Source: an uncultured Clostridium sp.
GTDB lineage: Bacteria; Bacillota; Clostridia; TANB77; CAG-508
Assembly: GCA_947641575.1 (NCBI GenBank)
Contig: CANRQN010000006.1
Coordinates: forward strand, 1-60,735
Direction of reading: 5' to 3'
Length of the DNA: 60,735 nucleotides
Shown here: positions 1 to 11,246 of the stretch, piece by piece
How the letters are laid out: the number at the start of each line of letters is the position of its first letter
Numbering within the stretch: position 1 is the stretch's first letter
Notes under the pieces: generated by a model
Databases searched by the model: none
What the model was told of the DNA's origin: nothing
What the model saw: the letters and a program-made list of their open reading frames with translations, nothing else
Made by a program: the position numbers and the translations under genes

Positions 1-546
1 GGTAAAGTATCAACATCAGGTACTAAAACTTGTGGAAGCTGTGGTGGTTCTGGTACTACTGGAAAATTAGTAGGAACAACTTGTCCAGGATGTGGTGGAT
101 CAGGTTGGCTTTCTCAAGGTGTAGAGTGTGGATCATGCGGAAGAACAGGAATTATAAATAAACATCCAGAACCATGTGGAGCATGTAAAGGAACAGGTTC
201 AGTGTCAACATCAGGTACAGCTACATGCTCAAGCTGTGGAGGAGCAGGAGGAAGATCATCAGGAACATGTAGCCATGGAAATTCATCAGGACATACTATG
301 TGGATTCCATGTTCACATGGAAATACAGCAACACATACAGTAACAACAAAATGTTCACATGGATATACATCAAGTCATACAGTTTCAAATCCATGCACAC
401 ATGGATATACATCAAGTCATACAATCGCAAATCCATGTACGCACGGATATACATACAGTCATGGAGGAAATCACCCATGTACACACGGATATTCATCAAG
501 TCATAACTATTGTTCACATGGAAAAACAAGTAAGCATGATAAATAA
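1..546 (+). CDS. Cysteine-rich zinc-finger-like protein with CxHG tandem repeats (5' end missing)
   Basis: The reading frame is open from base 1, so the start lies outside the window. The first about 85 visible residues hold five CxxCGG/CxxCxG motifs (CGSCGG, CPGCGG, CGSCGR, CGACKG, CSSCGG), spaced as in the DnaJ-type zinc-binding domain. From base 271 the protein becomes seven copies of C-[ST]-H-G-x4-H; the first five are exactly 14 residues (42 bp) apart, giving regular Cys/His pairs that could bind metal. The tail is CSHGKTSKHDK. A Rho-independent terminator follows at once. All CGG triplets here are out of phase (tgc gga, cac gga), so no recoding is needed. Function unknown; metal binding is inferred from the motif spacing only. 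Confidence 0.75.
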   Translation, partial: GKVSTSGTKTCGSCGGSGTTGKLVGTTCPGCGGSGWLSQGVECGSCGRTGIINKHPEPCGACKGTGSVSTSGTATCSSCGGAGGRSSGTCSHGNSSGHTMWIPCSHGNTATHTVTTKCSHGYTSSHTVSNPCTHGYTSSHTIANPCTHGYTYSHGGNHPCTHGYSSSHNYCSHGKTSKHDK

Positions 547-556
547 AAAAACAAAA

Positions 557-585
557 AGCGCGAGATTTTAAAGTCTCGTGCTTTT
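557..585 (+). terminator. Rho-independent terminator of the Cys-rich gene
   Basis: An inverted repeat (GCGCGAGA with TCTCGTGC, loop of about 9 bases) is followed by a T tract, 11 bases after the stop codon. Confidence 0.8.
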
Positions 586-588
586 TCT

Positions 589-620
589 TGCGACAATGGG
601 GACGGTTCTGTTTGTCGCAC
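589..620 (+). repeat. Palindromic intergenic repeat, copy 1
   Basis: A 31-33 bp unit with inverted ends TGCGACAA and TTGTCGCA around a GGGGACGGTTCT core. Six copies occur in this window, always in pairs 60-100 bp apart between genes. This copy and the next form a head-to-head (inverted) pair. Similar GGGGACGGTTC repeats are common in Firmicutes and are often linked to REP-type Y1 transposases; no such transposase lies in this window. Confidence 0.8.
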
Positions 621-663
621 AAAAATAGAAAAAATCAAAAAAATTAGGACTTGTTCTTTTTAA

Positions 664-696
664 GTGCGACAAACAGAACCGTCCCCATTGTCGCAC
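664..696 (-). repeat. Palindromic intergenic repeat, copy 2
   Basis: Inverted copy of the 589-620 unit, with the same core base (CTGTTT rather than CTCTTT) as its partner. The pair could fold into one long hairpin between the Cys-rich gene and the synthase gene. Confidence 0.8.
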
Positions 697-760
697 TCTT
701 TGGCACTCTTTCTTAAAATTTTGCATAAAATTTGGAAACCTTGGTAAAACTATATAAAAA

Positions 761-3700
761 TTGCAAAAGAGAGGGCGAAAAAGTTTGGATGCTTACAAAG
801 AATTAAATATAAAAGGAGTGCTGCTTAATAAAGAACAGCTAAAAAACTACTTAGAAAATATTGCATCAGACCATACTCTAAAGGAAAAATCAGAAAAAGA
901 AACATATCCAGTACCAAGGTTAATTGATAATTTTGAATATATTACGAGGACCTATGACATGCTAAACCAGCACCTAAAGCTTGGAATAAATATACATCAG
1001 GCAGGAGAATGGTTACTTGATAACTACTATGTTATAGAAGAGACTGTAAAAGAGGTAAGAAAAGAGTTACCTCTTAAAAAGTATGTAAATTTTATAGGAA
1101 TAGGTTCAGGCAAATACAAAGGATATGCAAGAAGTTATATAGTTGCAGCAGAAATAGTGGCATATACAGAAGGAGGATTTAAGGCAAAAGATTTAGAGGA
1201 ATATTTAGAAAGTTATCAAAATAAAAAAACATTAAATATGGATGAAATCTGGGATATAAATCTATTCTTTAAAGTAGCACTAGTAGAAAGAATAAGAGAA
1301 ATATGCGAGAAAATATATTTATCGCAGATGCAGAAACTAAAAGTAGAAAGTATAATAGAAAGATTAGTGGAGATAAAGCCAAAAGATGAGTTAAAATTTG
1401 GAACTCAAACAAAGATACTAGAAAGCTATGGAGAAAACAGTTATACATTTATTGAGTATATGTCATATAAATTAAAAAAATATGGCAAAAAGGGAATTGC
1501 ATATTTAAATATACTTGAAGAAGAGATAAACAAGCAAGGGCTTACATTGCAAGAGGTTATAAAAAAGGAGCATTTTGATACAGCTTTAAAAAAGGTATCA
1601 ATAGGAAATTCAATAAAAAGTATTCATGCACTTCAGAGAATGAATTTCTCAGAAGTATTTGAACAGATAAATGGAGTAGAAGAAATTTTAAAAGAAGATC
1701 CAAGTGGTGTGTATAAAAATATGGACTACAAAACAAAGGAATATTACAGAAGTAAAGTTAAAGAAATAGCAAAGAAAACAAAAATATCAGAAATATATAT
1801 TTCAAAAAAAGCAGTAGAACTTGCTAAAAAAGAAAGTATTGGAACAAAAGAAAGCCATATAGGATATTATCTAATAGACGATGGTATACAAAAGCTATAT
1901 CTAGAACTTGGTGTGAAGAAGCAAGAAGAAGGACAAAAAATAAAACAAAAAATAAATATATATATAAATACAATTGTTATATTATCTTTTATCATGTCTA
2001 TTATTTTAGGAATACTAACATATTTTGCAAGTAAAAGTTTTGTTTTAGCTATATTAGAGGCATTACTAATATTTATACCAATAACAGAAATAATTACAAA
2101 ATTAGTACAAAATGTTTTAAGCAAATGTGTAAAACCAAAGTTAATACCTAAAATGGATTTTAGTGAGGAACTTCCAGAAGAGTATAGTACAATGATAGTG
2201 ATTCCTAATGTGCTAAAGACTGAAGAAGATGTAAGAGAAATGTTTAAAAAGTTAGAAGTATATTATTTAGCAAATAAAGCAGAAAACATATATTGTACTC
2301 TTTTAGGAGATAGCTCATGCCGGAGAAAGAGAAAAGGAAACACACGATGAAAAGATTATAGAAGTAGGAGAAAGAGAAGCAAAAAGGTTAAATGAAAAAT
2401 ACAAAAATAAGCTTGGAAGAGATATTTTTGGATTTATATATAGAAAGAGAATATGGAGCAACACTGAAAAATGCTTTATGGGTTGGGAAAGAAAAAGAGG
2501 ATTACTTACAGAGTTAAACAATTTTTTAATGAATAAAAGAATTAAAAATACATTTAGAATAAATACTTTAGAAGGAAAAAATTTAGATATAAAATATATA
2601 ATTACACTAGATGCAGATACAGAACTTACATTAAACTCAGGAATAGAGCTGATAGAAGCAATGGCTCATCCTCTAAATACACCTATAATAAATAATGGAA
2701 GAGTAACCAAAGGTTATGGAATAATGCAACCTAGAGTAGGAATTAACCTAGAAAAAAGCATACAAAGTCCATTTGCTGAAATTTTTGCAGGAAGCGGAGG
2801 AGTAGATTCATATACAAATGCGATTTCTGATACCTATCAAGACAATTTTGGAGAAGGAATTTATACAGGAAAAGGAATATATGATGTAAAAGTTTTTTAT
2901 GATGTAATGAAAGACAAAATACCTGAAAATACAGTACTTAGCCACGATTTGCTAGAAGGATGTTATTTAAGATGTGGCTTAGCATCAGATATAATGTTAC
3001 TTGATGGATATCCAAAAAGCTATATAGCATTTTTAACAAGACTCCATAGATGGATAAGAGGAGACTATCAGATAATAGGATTTCTAAAGTCTAATCTAAA
3101 TAAATTATCAAAATTTAAAATAATAGATAATATACGAAGAAGTTTACTAGAAATTACTGTAATATTAAGTATTACAATGCTTCTTTTTGCTAAAGTGTTT
3201 TTTGATATAAAAACTTCAGGAATTATAACTGTTTCTCTAATTAGTATAGTGATTTCAAGTATAATTGAATTATTTAATTATATAATATTTAGAAAAGAAA
3301 ATATAAAAGTACAAAAGCGTTTTACAAATGTAATTGATGAGCTTTCAGCTTGTGTTTATAGAGCTATTATAAATATTATGACACTTCCAACTAAAGCTTA
3401 TATATCATTAGATGCAGCTGTAAGAACAATATATAGAATGAATGTTACAAAAGAGCACTTGCTAGAATGGACAACTTCAGATGAAGCAGAAAAACAAGAT
3501 AGTAATAACCTAGGAAGAGTTATAATAAAAATGCTTCCTAATATTATATTAGGAATAATAATTATACTCCTTAGTATATTTGGCAAAGGTCACATATATT
3601 TTAAAGGAGCTATGTATATTTTATCAGTATTGTTTATCGGAGGTCCTTTTGTTATGTGGGACATAAGCCATAAAAGGCAAAATAGACCTAAATTTGATAA

Positions 3701-6700
3701 ACTAACAGAAGAAGAAAAAGACTATGTAAAAGGAATAGCAGAAAAAACGTGGGACTTCTTTTCTGAATATATGAATGAAGAAAACTCATTCCTACCACCA
3801 GATAATTTCCAAGAAAGTAGAAGAGAAAAAGTAGTTTCAAGGACATCATCAACTAATATTGGACTTGGACTTTTGGGAATTGTGTCTAGCTATGATTTGG
3901 AATTTATAAATTTAGAAGATACTATATCAAGACTAGAAAAATCTATGGAAACTATAGAAAAGCTAGAAAAGTGGAATGGGCATTTATACAATTGGTATAA
4001 TACAAAAACACTTGAGCCCCTAATTCCAAGATATGTATCTACAGTAGATAGTGGAAATTTTGTGCGGATATATGTATACTTTGAAAACTTTTCTAGAAGA
4101 AAAAAAGGATGGACAATATAAGAATAGGATAGATTTGCTTATACAAAAAATAGACAAAGTCATAAGCGATACAGATTTTTCTCATTTATATAGCGAAGAA
4201 AATAGACTATTATCAATAGGATTTAATGTAGAGGAAAATGAGCTTACAGATACCTATTATGATTTGCTTGCATCAGAAGCAAGACAGGCAAGCTTAATTG
4301 CTATAGCAAAAAAGGATGTTCCATCAAAGCACTGGAATAACTTAAGTAGGACACTTACAAAACTTGGAAAATACAAAGGATTAATCTCATGGTCTGGGAC
4401 AGCATTTGAATACTTGATGCCAAATATAAATATAAAAAGATATGAGCGGAAGTTTGCTTGATGAATCTTGTAAATTTATGCTAATGAGCCAAAAGAAATA
4501 TACAGCAAAACTAGGTATACCATGGGGAATATCAGAGGCAGCATTTAATCTAAAAGACCTAAATTCTAATTATCAATATAAAGCTTTTGGTGTACCATGG
4601 CTTGGATTAAAAAGAGGTTTAGGAGATGAAATGGTTGTATCTAGCTATGGTTCTGTGCTTGCAATCCCAGAACAGCCTAGACAAGTAATCCAGAATTTAA
4701 AAATATTAGAAAGACAAGGAATGTATGGCAAATATGGTTTTTATGAATCTATTGATTATACACCATCAAGACTTCCAGTTGGAAAAGAATACGCAGTTGT
4801 AGAGACTTATATGGCACACCATCAAGGACTAATATTGCTTTCGATAAACAATTTGGTGAATAATAATATATTACAGAAAAGATTCTTAAAAAATCCAGAA
4901 ATAAAAGCAGTAGATATTCTTTTACAAGAAAGAATGCCAAGAGATATGCTAATTACAAAAGAAAGAAAAGAAAAAACAAGAAGAATAAAATATACAGGAT
5001 ATAGTAATTATGTAGAAAATAAATATACAAAAATAGATGAAACATTTAGAAAAGATAATATACTTTCAAATGAAGATTATTTGATTGAGATAAATGATAA
5101 AGGAGAAGGATTTAGTAAATATAAAGATATACTTGTAAATAAATATAAAGAAACAGACGAAGAAGCCTTTCGGAATATTCTTTTATCTAAGAAATTCAAA
5201 AACAGGAAAAGTATGGAATACAAATTATGAAGGAAAAGAGGATAAATATGAAGTTACTTTTGCAGAAGATATAGCAAAAATCACAAAAACACAATATGGA
5301 ATAGAAACAGAAGTAAAGGTTATACCTGCGTCAAACCTAGGGTGCGAGATAAGAAGTCTAAAAATAAAAAATAATACAGAAGAAGATGTGGATTTAGAAG
5401 TTACAAGCCTTTTCAAACCAGTACTTTCAAAAATGGAAGATGACATTTCTCACCCTGCTTTTAACAATTTATTCTTAAAATATGAATTATCTAAAAATGG
5501 AGATTTAATTGTAAAAAGGAATAAAAGGGGAGGCGGAAATTCATTCTCACTTGGAGCAAACTTATTCTTAGAAGGGGATGAAAGTTCTAAATCAGAATAT
5601 GAAATAGATTTGTCTAAAGTATATGACTTAATAGAAAATGGAAAAGATTTTTCAAATAAAATAGAACTTATGACAGACAGTGTAGTAGCATTTAGAAAAA
5701 AAGTGAAAATAAGATCAGGTGAAGAAGCGGGATTAAACTTAATAATTAGTATTTCAGAAGATATAAATGAAATAACTAAAAATTTACAATACTATAAAGT
5801 ACAAGAAAATGTTAAAAGAGAACTTGGAATTGCAAGAGCAAAAGCTGAAGAAGAAGCAAGATATTTGAATTTAACTAGAGGAGATTTAGAAACTTATAAT
5901 ATGATACTTCCATATATAATGCATCAAAATCCAATGAGATCATTATATATGAATGAGTTAAAGGATAGAGAATATAGACAAAGTGATTTATGGAAATATG
6001 GAATATCTGGAGATATACCAATAATTTTAGTTACTGTACAATCTGCAAATGATATATATGTAGTAAAAGAAATATTAAAAGTGCATGAAAATTTAAGAGT
6101 GAAAGGAATAAAAACAGATTTAGTAATACTAGATTATGAAAAAAGTGTGTATGAAAGATATGTAAAAGACCAGATAATACAAGAGATATTAAATCAGCAA
6201 ATTGGATACTTGCAAAATATAAGTGGGGGAATATTTTTATTAAATGTAAATGAAATCGAAGATGAGAATCTTCTTAAATTTAGAGCAAATATTATCATAA
6301 ATTCTTCAAGAGGTACTGTAATCCAATGTATTCAAGAAATGGAAGAAGAATATAAAAAGAAACTAAAAAATATAGGGCTTGAGAAACAAAGAAAATCAGG
6401 AGAGATACCAAAATATGAAGCAATAAAACCAAATGTAGATATGGAAGGTCTAAAATTCTATAATGGATTTGGTGGATTTTCAGACGATCGGAAAAGAATA
6501 TGTAATAAAAACAAATAAAAATGAAAGATTGCCTATTCCATGGAGTAATGTACTTGCAAATGAAAAGTTTGGAACAGTTATAACAAATAACATGGGTGGT
6601 TTCACATATTCAAAAAATAGTAGGTTAAATAGAATAAGCGCTTGGGCAAATAAACCGTTAGAAGACATGCCATCAGAAATAATATATTTAAAAGATTTAG

Positions 6701-8851
6701 ACTATGGTAATATTTGGACACTAAATTCAAATGTTATGCCTGATGACGAAGATTATTATACTTTTTTTGGATTTGGATATGCAAAAAATTATCATGCAAG
6801 TTTAGGAATAATACAAGAAACAGAAACTTTTGTGCCAAAAGAAGAAAGTGTAAAAGTAAATATTATAAGATTAAAAAATACTTTATCAGAAAAAAGAATT
6901 TTAAAAGCTGTGTACTATATAAAACCAGTACTAGGGGAAGATGAAACAAAAACCAGTGGATATATAGATTTAAAATTTGATGAGGAAAAAAATGTACTTT
7001 TTGCAAAAAATATGTATGGAGAAGGAATTTCAAAAAATGTTTATGTATCAAGCACAGAAAAGATTCTTTCATATACAGGAAATAAGCTAAGTTTTATAGG
7101 AAAACGGAAGTATAGATAATCCAGAACGGAATATATAAAAATGAATTAAGTATGGAAAATGCATTAGGTGTTCCATCATGTATAGCAGTAGAAATAGAAG
7201 TAGAATTGGAACCTTATGAAGAAAAGAAAGTTACCTTATTACTTGGAGAAGAAGACGAAAGATGGCAAATATATGATGTTTTGGAGAAATTTAAGACAAG
7301 TGATTTAGCAGAGAGTTCATTAAGAGAAACAAGAGAATATTGGAATAATCTTTTAAGAAAAGTGCAAGTAAGAACAGGGGATGAAATGACAGACTTTATG
7401 CTAAATCGGATGGACTATGTATCAGACAATTGTATGCAGAATGTATGCAAGGAGTGCATATTATCAGTCAGGAGGAGCATTTGGATTTAGGGATCAACTT
7501 CAAGACAGTTTAGCCTCTAAATATGTATCAGAAGATATGCTAAAAAAACAAATAATAAAACATTCAAAACACCAATTTGAAGAAGGAGATGTAGAACATT
7601 GGTGGCATGATGAAACAAAAAGAGGAATAAGGACAAGATTTTCAGATGATTTGTTATGGCTAGTTTATAGTGTATGCGAGTATATAGAGTTCACTGGAGA
7701 TTTTAGTATACTTGATTATGAGACTCCATATATAGTAGGTAGTGTTCTTGGAATAGGAGAAGACGAAAGATATGATATACACGAGGAAGGTGAGTTAAAA
7801 GAAAGTATATATAAGCACTGTATTAAAGCAATAGAAAAATCATTGGAATTTGGAGAAAATGGACTTCCTAAAATAGGTTCACGGAGATTGGAATGACGGA
7901 TTTAGCACAGTAGGAAATAAAGGAAGAGGAGAGAGTGTATGGCTTGGATTTTTCCTATATGATGTTTTAAATAGATTTAATAAAATATGTAGTGAAGCTG
8001 GAAAAAATGAGTATGTAAAAAAATATGAAGGAATAAAGGAAATTTTAAAGAAAAGTTTAAATGCAAATGGTTGGGATGGAAACTGGTATAAAAGAGCTTT
8101 TACAGATGATGGAAAAGTTTTAGGATGCTTTAAAAATGATGAATGTAAAATAGATAGTATTGCTCAAAGCTGGTCAGTAATATCAGGGGCTGGAGAAAAT
8201 GACAAAAAATTAATCTCAATGGAGAATTTAGAAAAATACTTGATTGACAAAGAAGCACGGAATAATTAAACTTCTTGATCCTCCATTTGAAAATAGTGAT
8301 TTAGAACCTGGATATATAAAGGCATATCTCCCAGGAGTTAGAGAAAATGGAGGACAATATACACATTCAGCAATATGGGTAATTATAGCACTAAGTTTAT
8401 TAAAACAAAATGAAAAAGTTATTAACTATTATAAAATGATAAATCCAATACAGCATTCGTCTTCGAAAGAAAAAGCTATTTTATATAAAGTAGAACCATA
8501 TGTTGTTGCAGCTGATATATATGGAGCAGGAGATATGATAGGAAGAGGACGGATGGACATGGTATACAGGTTCTAGTAGCTGGTTTTACAAAGCAGGAAT
8601 TGAATATATATTGGGGCTAAAAATAGAGAAGCGGCGTATTAAGATTATGTCCATGTGTTCCAAAGGAATGGAATGAATATAGCATTAGATTTGAATATAA
8701 AACGAGTACTTACAATATAACCGTAAGAAATGTAAGTAAATCTGAAAGAAATGAAGTAAGAAGCTTTAAAGTAAATGGAGAAAATATAGAAGAAAAAGAA
8801 GTAAAATTAGTAGATAATGGAAGAATATATGAGATAGAGGTAATGATTTAG
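761..8851 (+). CDS. NdvB-like cyclic beta-glucan synthase / GH94 phosphorylase giant protein (12 C-GGN recoding sites)
   Basis: Read straight, this region breaks into a chain of fragments. Skipping one C at each in-frame CGG (2321, 4065, 4447, 5171, 6489, 7105, 7127, 7407, 7882, 8258, 8550, 8632) gives one protein: 8091 bases minus 12 is 2693 codons, about the usual size of NdvB/ChvB. Order: N-terminal region; two membrane helices near residues 400-445; a glycosyltransferase domain with DADTE near residue 615; further membrane helices; two carbohydrate-binding and phosphorylase-like halves; and a C-terminal GH94 domain with QSGGAFGFRDQLQD near 2230 and GDWNDGF near 2372 (the general acid region). 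The restored junctions read as family sequence (for example GRGGWTWYTGSSSWF at 8550). It probably makes or cleaves beta-1,2-glucan at the membrane. The TTG start has no clear ribosome binding site but follows an in-frame stop at 755, so the start is uncertain. Confidence 0.85.
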
Positions 8852-8925
8852 AATTTTCCCCTTTACTTTTCCTATACTTTGTTATAATATATAAAATAAG
8901 AGAAATATGTTTAGGGGGACAAAAG

Positions 8926-9477
8926 ATGACAAAAAAGGGAATAGTATTATCAGTAATATTAGCCATTCTTTTGATAACAATAGCTATAATTTTATTTAAA
9001 CATGATTATAAAATAAATGGCAATCAAACTAAAACAGATACAGGATTAAATACTGCTTTGCCAGAAAATGAGACAATTATTGGTGCAGCATATGAAGCAA
9101 AGTTTGATTTAGAAGAATTAAAAGCATTTGGACTACCTATTTTAATACAAATCGGAATAGATCAAAATGAGGATTGTGCTAGAATGAGGGCTGATATTGA
9201 AGAATTAAATAAAGGGATAAAAGGAAAGGCAATTATAAAACTTCTTGATATAAAAGATTGTGAAGAAGTTTTAAATATAGGAAATGGAGTTATAAATAAT
9301 ATTCCAACTCAGGTATTTATTAGTCAAGATGGAACACCACTTAAATCAGCAGGCTCAGAGCTATTTGGATATAAAGAAATAAAAGATGAAAAAGGAGAAC
9401 ATTTATACACTATACATGAGGGAGATTTAACTTTAGATGAAATGAAAGAACTTTTGGTAAAAATGGGAATGAAATAA
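8926..9477 (+). CDS. Membrane-anchored thioredoxin-fold protein lacking CxxC
   Basis: 183 residues. Residues 5-24 form one hydrophobic anchor or uncleaved signal; the rest looks extracytoplasmic. The fold resembles thioredoxin: a strand LPILIQIGI, then DQNEDCARM where the active site would be, and NNIPTQVFI, which fits the cis-proline loop. Only one cysteine remains at the active-site position, so a normal disulfide exchange is unlikely. A strong ribosome binding site (AGGGGG) lies 9 bases before the ATG. It stands alone between the giant synthase and the WG-repeat gene. No CGG codon. The family assignment is inferred from the fold signature only. Confidence 0.6.
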   Translation: MTKKGIVLSVILAILLITIAIILFKHDYKINGNQTKTDTGLNTALPENETIIGAAYEAKFDLEELKAFGLPILIQIGIDQNEDCARMRADIEELNKGIKGKAIIKLLDIKDCEEVLNIGNGVINNIPTQVFISQDGTPLKSAGSELFGYKEIKDEKGEHLYTIHEGDLTLDEMKELLVKMGMK

Positions 9478-9485
9478 AAAAGAAA

Positions 9486-9520
9486 AGTGCGACAAAGAGA
9501 ACCGTCCCCATTGTCGCACT
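9486..9520 (-). repeat. Palindromic intergenic repeat, copy 3
   Basis: Same unit as at 589-620, with the CTCTTT form of the core. It starts 8 bases after the thioredoxin-like gene and, with its flanking A and T runs, can fold as a terminator-like hairpin. Confidence 0.8.
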
Positions 9521-9559
9521 TTAAAAGTGTAAATCTTATTTTTTTGATTTTTTACTCTT

Positions 9560-9591
9560 GTGCGACAAAGAGAACCGTCCCCATTGTCGCA
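9560..9591 (-). repeat. Palindromic intergenic repeat, copy 4
   Basis: Second copy of this pair, in the same orientation as copy 3 (a direct pair, unlike the inverted pairs at 589/664 and 38370/38467). Confidence 0.8.
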
Positions 9592-9624
9592 TAAAAAATT
9601 AAACTGCAAATTCCAAAAAAATTA

Positions 9625-9653
9625 TTGAAGAGTTAAGAAAAATATGATATAGT
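9625..9653 (+). promoter_or_regulatory. Possible sigma-A promoter of the WG-repeat gene
   Basis: TTGAAG and TATAGT are separated by 17 bases, 45 bases before the likely ATG. This is the only promoter-like pair I find in the gap. Confidence 0.35.
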
Positions 9654-9697
9654 TAAATGGAAATCAAAAGAAACTAAAAAAGAAATGAGTGATATAT

Positions 9698-11207
9698 ATG
9701 GCAAAACGTGGTAAAAGATATGATGATGAACCAAAACTAAATATTAAAAAGGTAATTGCGGTAATATTAATTTTCGCATTAATTATTGGCATCATCATTG
9801 GAATAAAGAATATGCTTGATAAAGATTCAAATACTGTATCAGGAAAAATAGAAAATGTATACTACTATACCATATATGATGAACGGAAAATGGGGAGTAA
9901 TAAATTCATATGGAGAAATAGTTATAAAAGCTATATATGATGAAATGATAGTAATACCAGATGAAACGCAAGATATATTTATATGTACATATGATGTAGA
10001 TTATGCAAGTGGTACTTACAAAACAAAGGCTATTAACTCAAAAGGAAAAGAAATAATAAAAGATTATGACAAGATAGAGGCAGTTGCAAATTATAATGAA
10101 AACCATGAAATATGGTATGAAAAAAATGTGTTTATAGTAGAGAAAAATAATAAATATGGATTAGTTAATTACTCAGGAAAGAAACTATTAGATTGTAACT
10201 ATGATAGTATAAAACCAGTAAATGGTCTTGAAAACAGTTTAATTATAGAAAAAGATGGAAAGTTTGGACTTTGTGATGATTCAGGCAATATTATAGCTGA
10301 ACCAAATTATAAAAAAATAGAGAAAATAGGAAATGACTATAAAAATGGTTATATTGTAGTAAATGAAGAAAATAAGTATGGAATTATAGGATTTGATAAA
10401 CAAGTAATATTAGATACAAAATATGAAGAAATAAAGGGAATAAGTGGAGAAGACATATATGTTATAAAAGAAGCTGAAAAATATATACTTATAAATAAAT
10501 CAGGAGAAAAAATAACAAGCAATCAATATGAAGATGTATTAGAGATAAATAAATCATATGCAGTTGTAAAACAAAATGGAAAATATGGTGTAGTAGATAT
10601 ACAAGGTGAGAAGAAGATAGACTATAAATATGATGAACTAAGACATACAAATAATGAAAATTATATAGCAAAAATTGGAGACAAATATGGAGTTGTTGAT
10701 ATAACAGGAACTGAAAAACTTAAAATAGAAAATAAAGAAATTAGATATATAAGTTCAGGAAATTTTGTAATTGCAGATTCAAAAGTATATAATGAAAATT
10801 TTGAACAAAAAATTTCAGGTAAAATATTAGAAGTAAATGAGACAAAGGGATATATTAGAGTAAATGTAAATGATGAGTATAAATATTATAATTTTAAATT
10901 TGAAGAAAAAGCAGCATCACAGGTTTTAACCTCAAATACACTATTCTTAAGCAAAAAAGATGGAAAATATGGATTTATAAAAGCAGATGGAACAGTTGTA
11001 ATAGATTATATATATGAAGACGGAACAGAACAAAATGCAAGTGGATATGCTGGAATAAAAAAAGACGGGCTATGGGGAGCAATTAATATAAATGGAAAAG
11101 TAGTACTTGAACCGACATATAATTTAGATCACAACTCAAAAATTGATTTTGTTGGAACATGGCATTTATGTGAAGATACAAACGCAAACTATTATTTAGA
11201 TGTATAA
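9698..11207 (+). CDS. WG-repeat (KWG) protein with one membrane anchor (1 recoding site)
   Basis: About 500 residues. A charged N-terminus (MAKRGKRYDDE) and one hydrophobic helix near residues 20-38 anchor a long outer part made of about nine WG-type repeats, each like GKYGVVDIQGEKKIDYKYDE. The frame changes at 9884: reading C-GGA as Gly turns the break into YDEGKWGVINSYGE, a textbook first repeat whose conserved Gly-Lys-Trp-Gly begins at the recoded residue. ATG 9698 is preferred to GTG 9689 because the protein then starts at the usual charged segment; neither has a strong ribosome binding site. WG repeats are found in many bacterial surface and effector proteins; no specific function can be given. 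Confidence 0.8.
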
Positions 11208-11246
11208 ATACTAAAAAATAACCTTTAGCTTATATAAGTAGAGAGG

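Noticed and set aside
271..520. The 42-bp repeat as a CRISPR array
   Set aside because: There are no spacers; the units are contiguous and coding.
296..622. Minus-strand ORF over the Cys-rich gene
   Set aside because: It is the shadow of the tandem repeat on the other strand, with no ribosome binding site and no homology.
761..8851. The broken NdvB-like region as a decaying pseudogene
   Set aside because: Decay gives mixed stops, deletions and shifts of both signs. Here all twelve breaks are the same single C before a Gly codon, and the repaired protein has full length and intact motifs.
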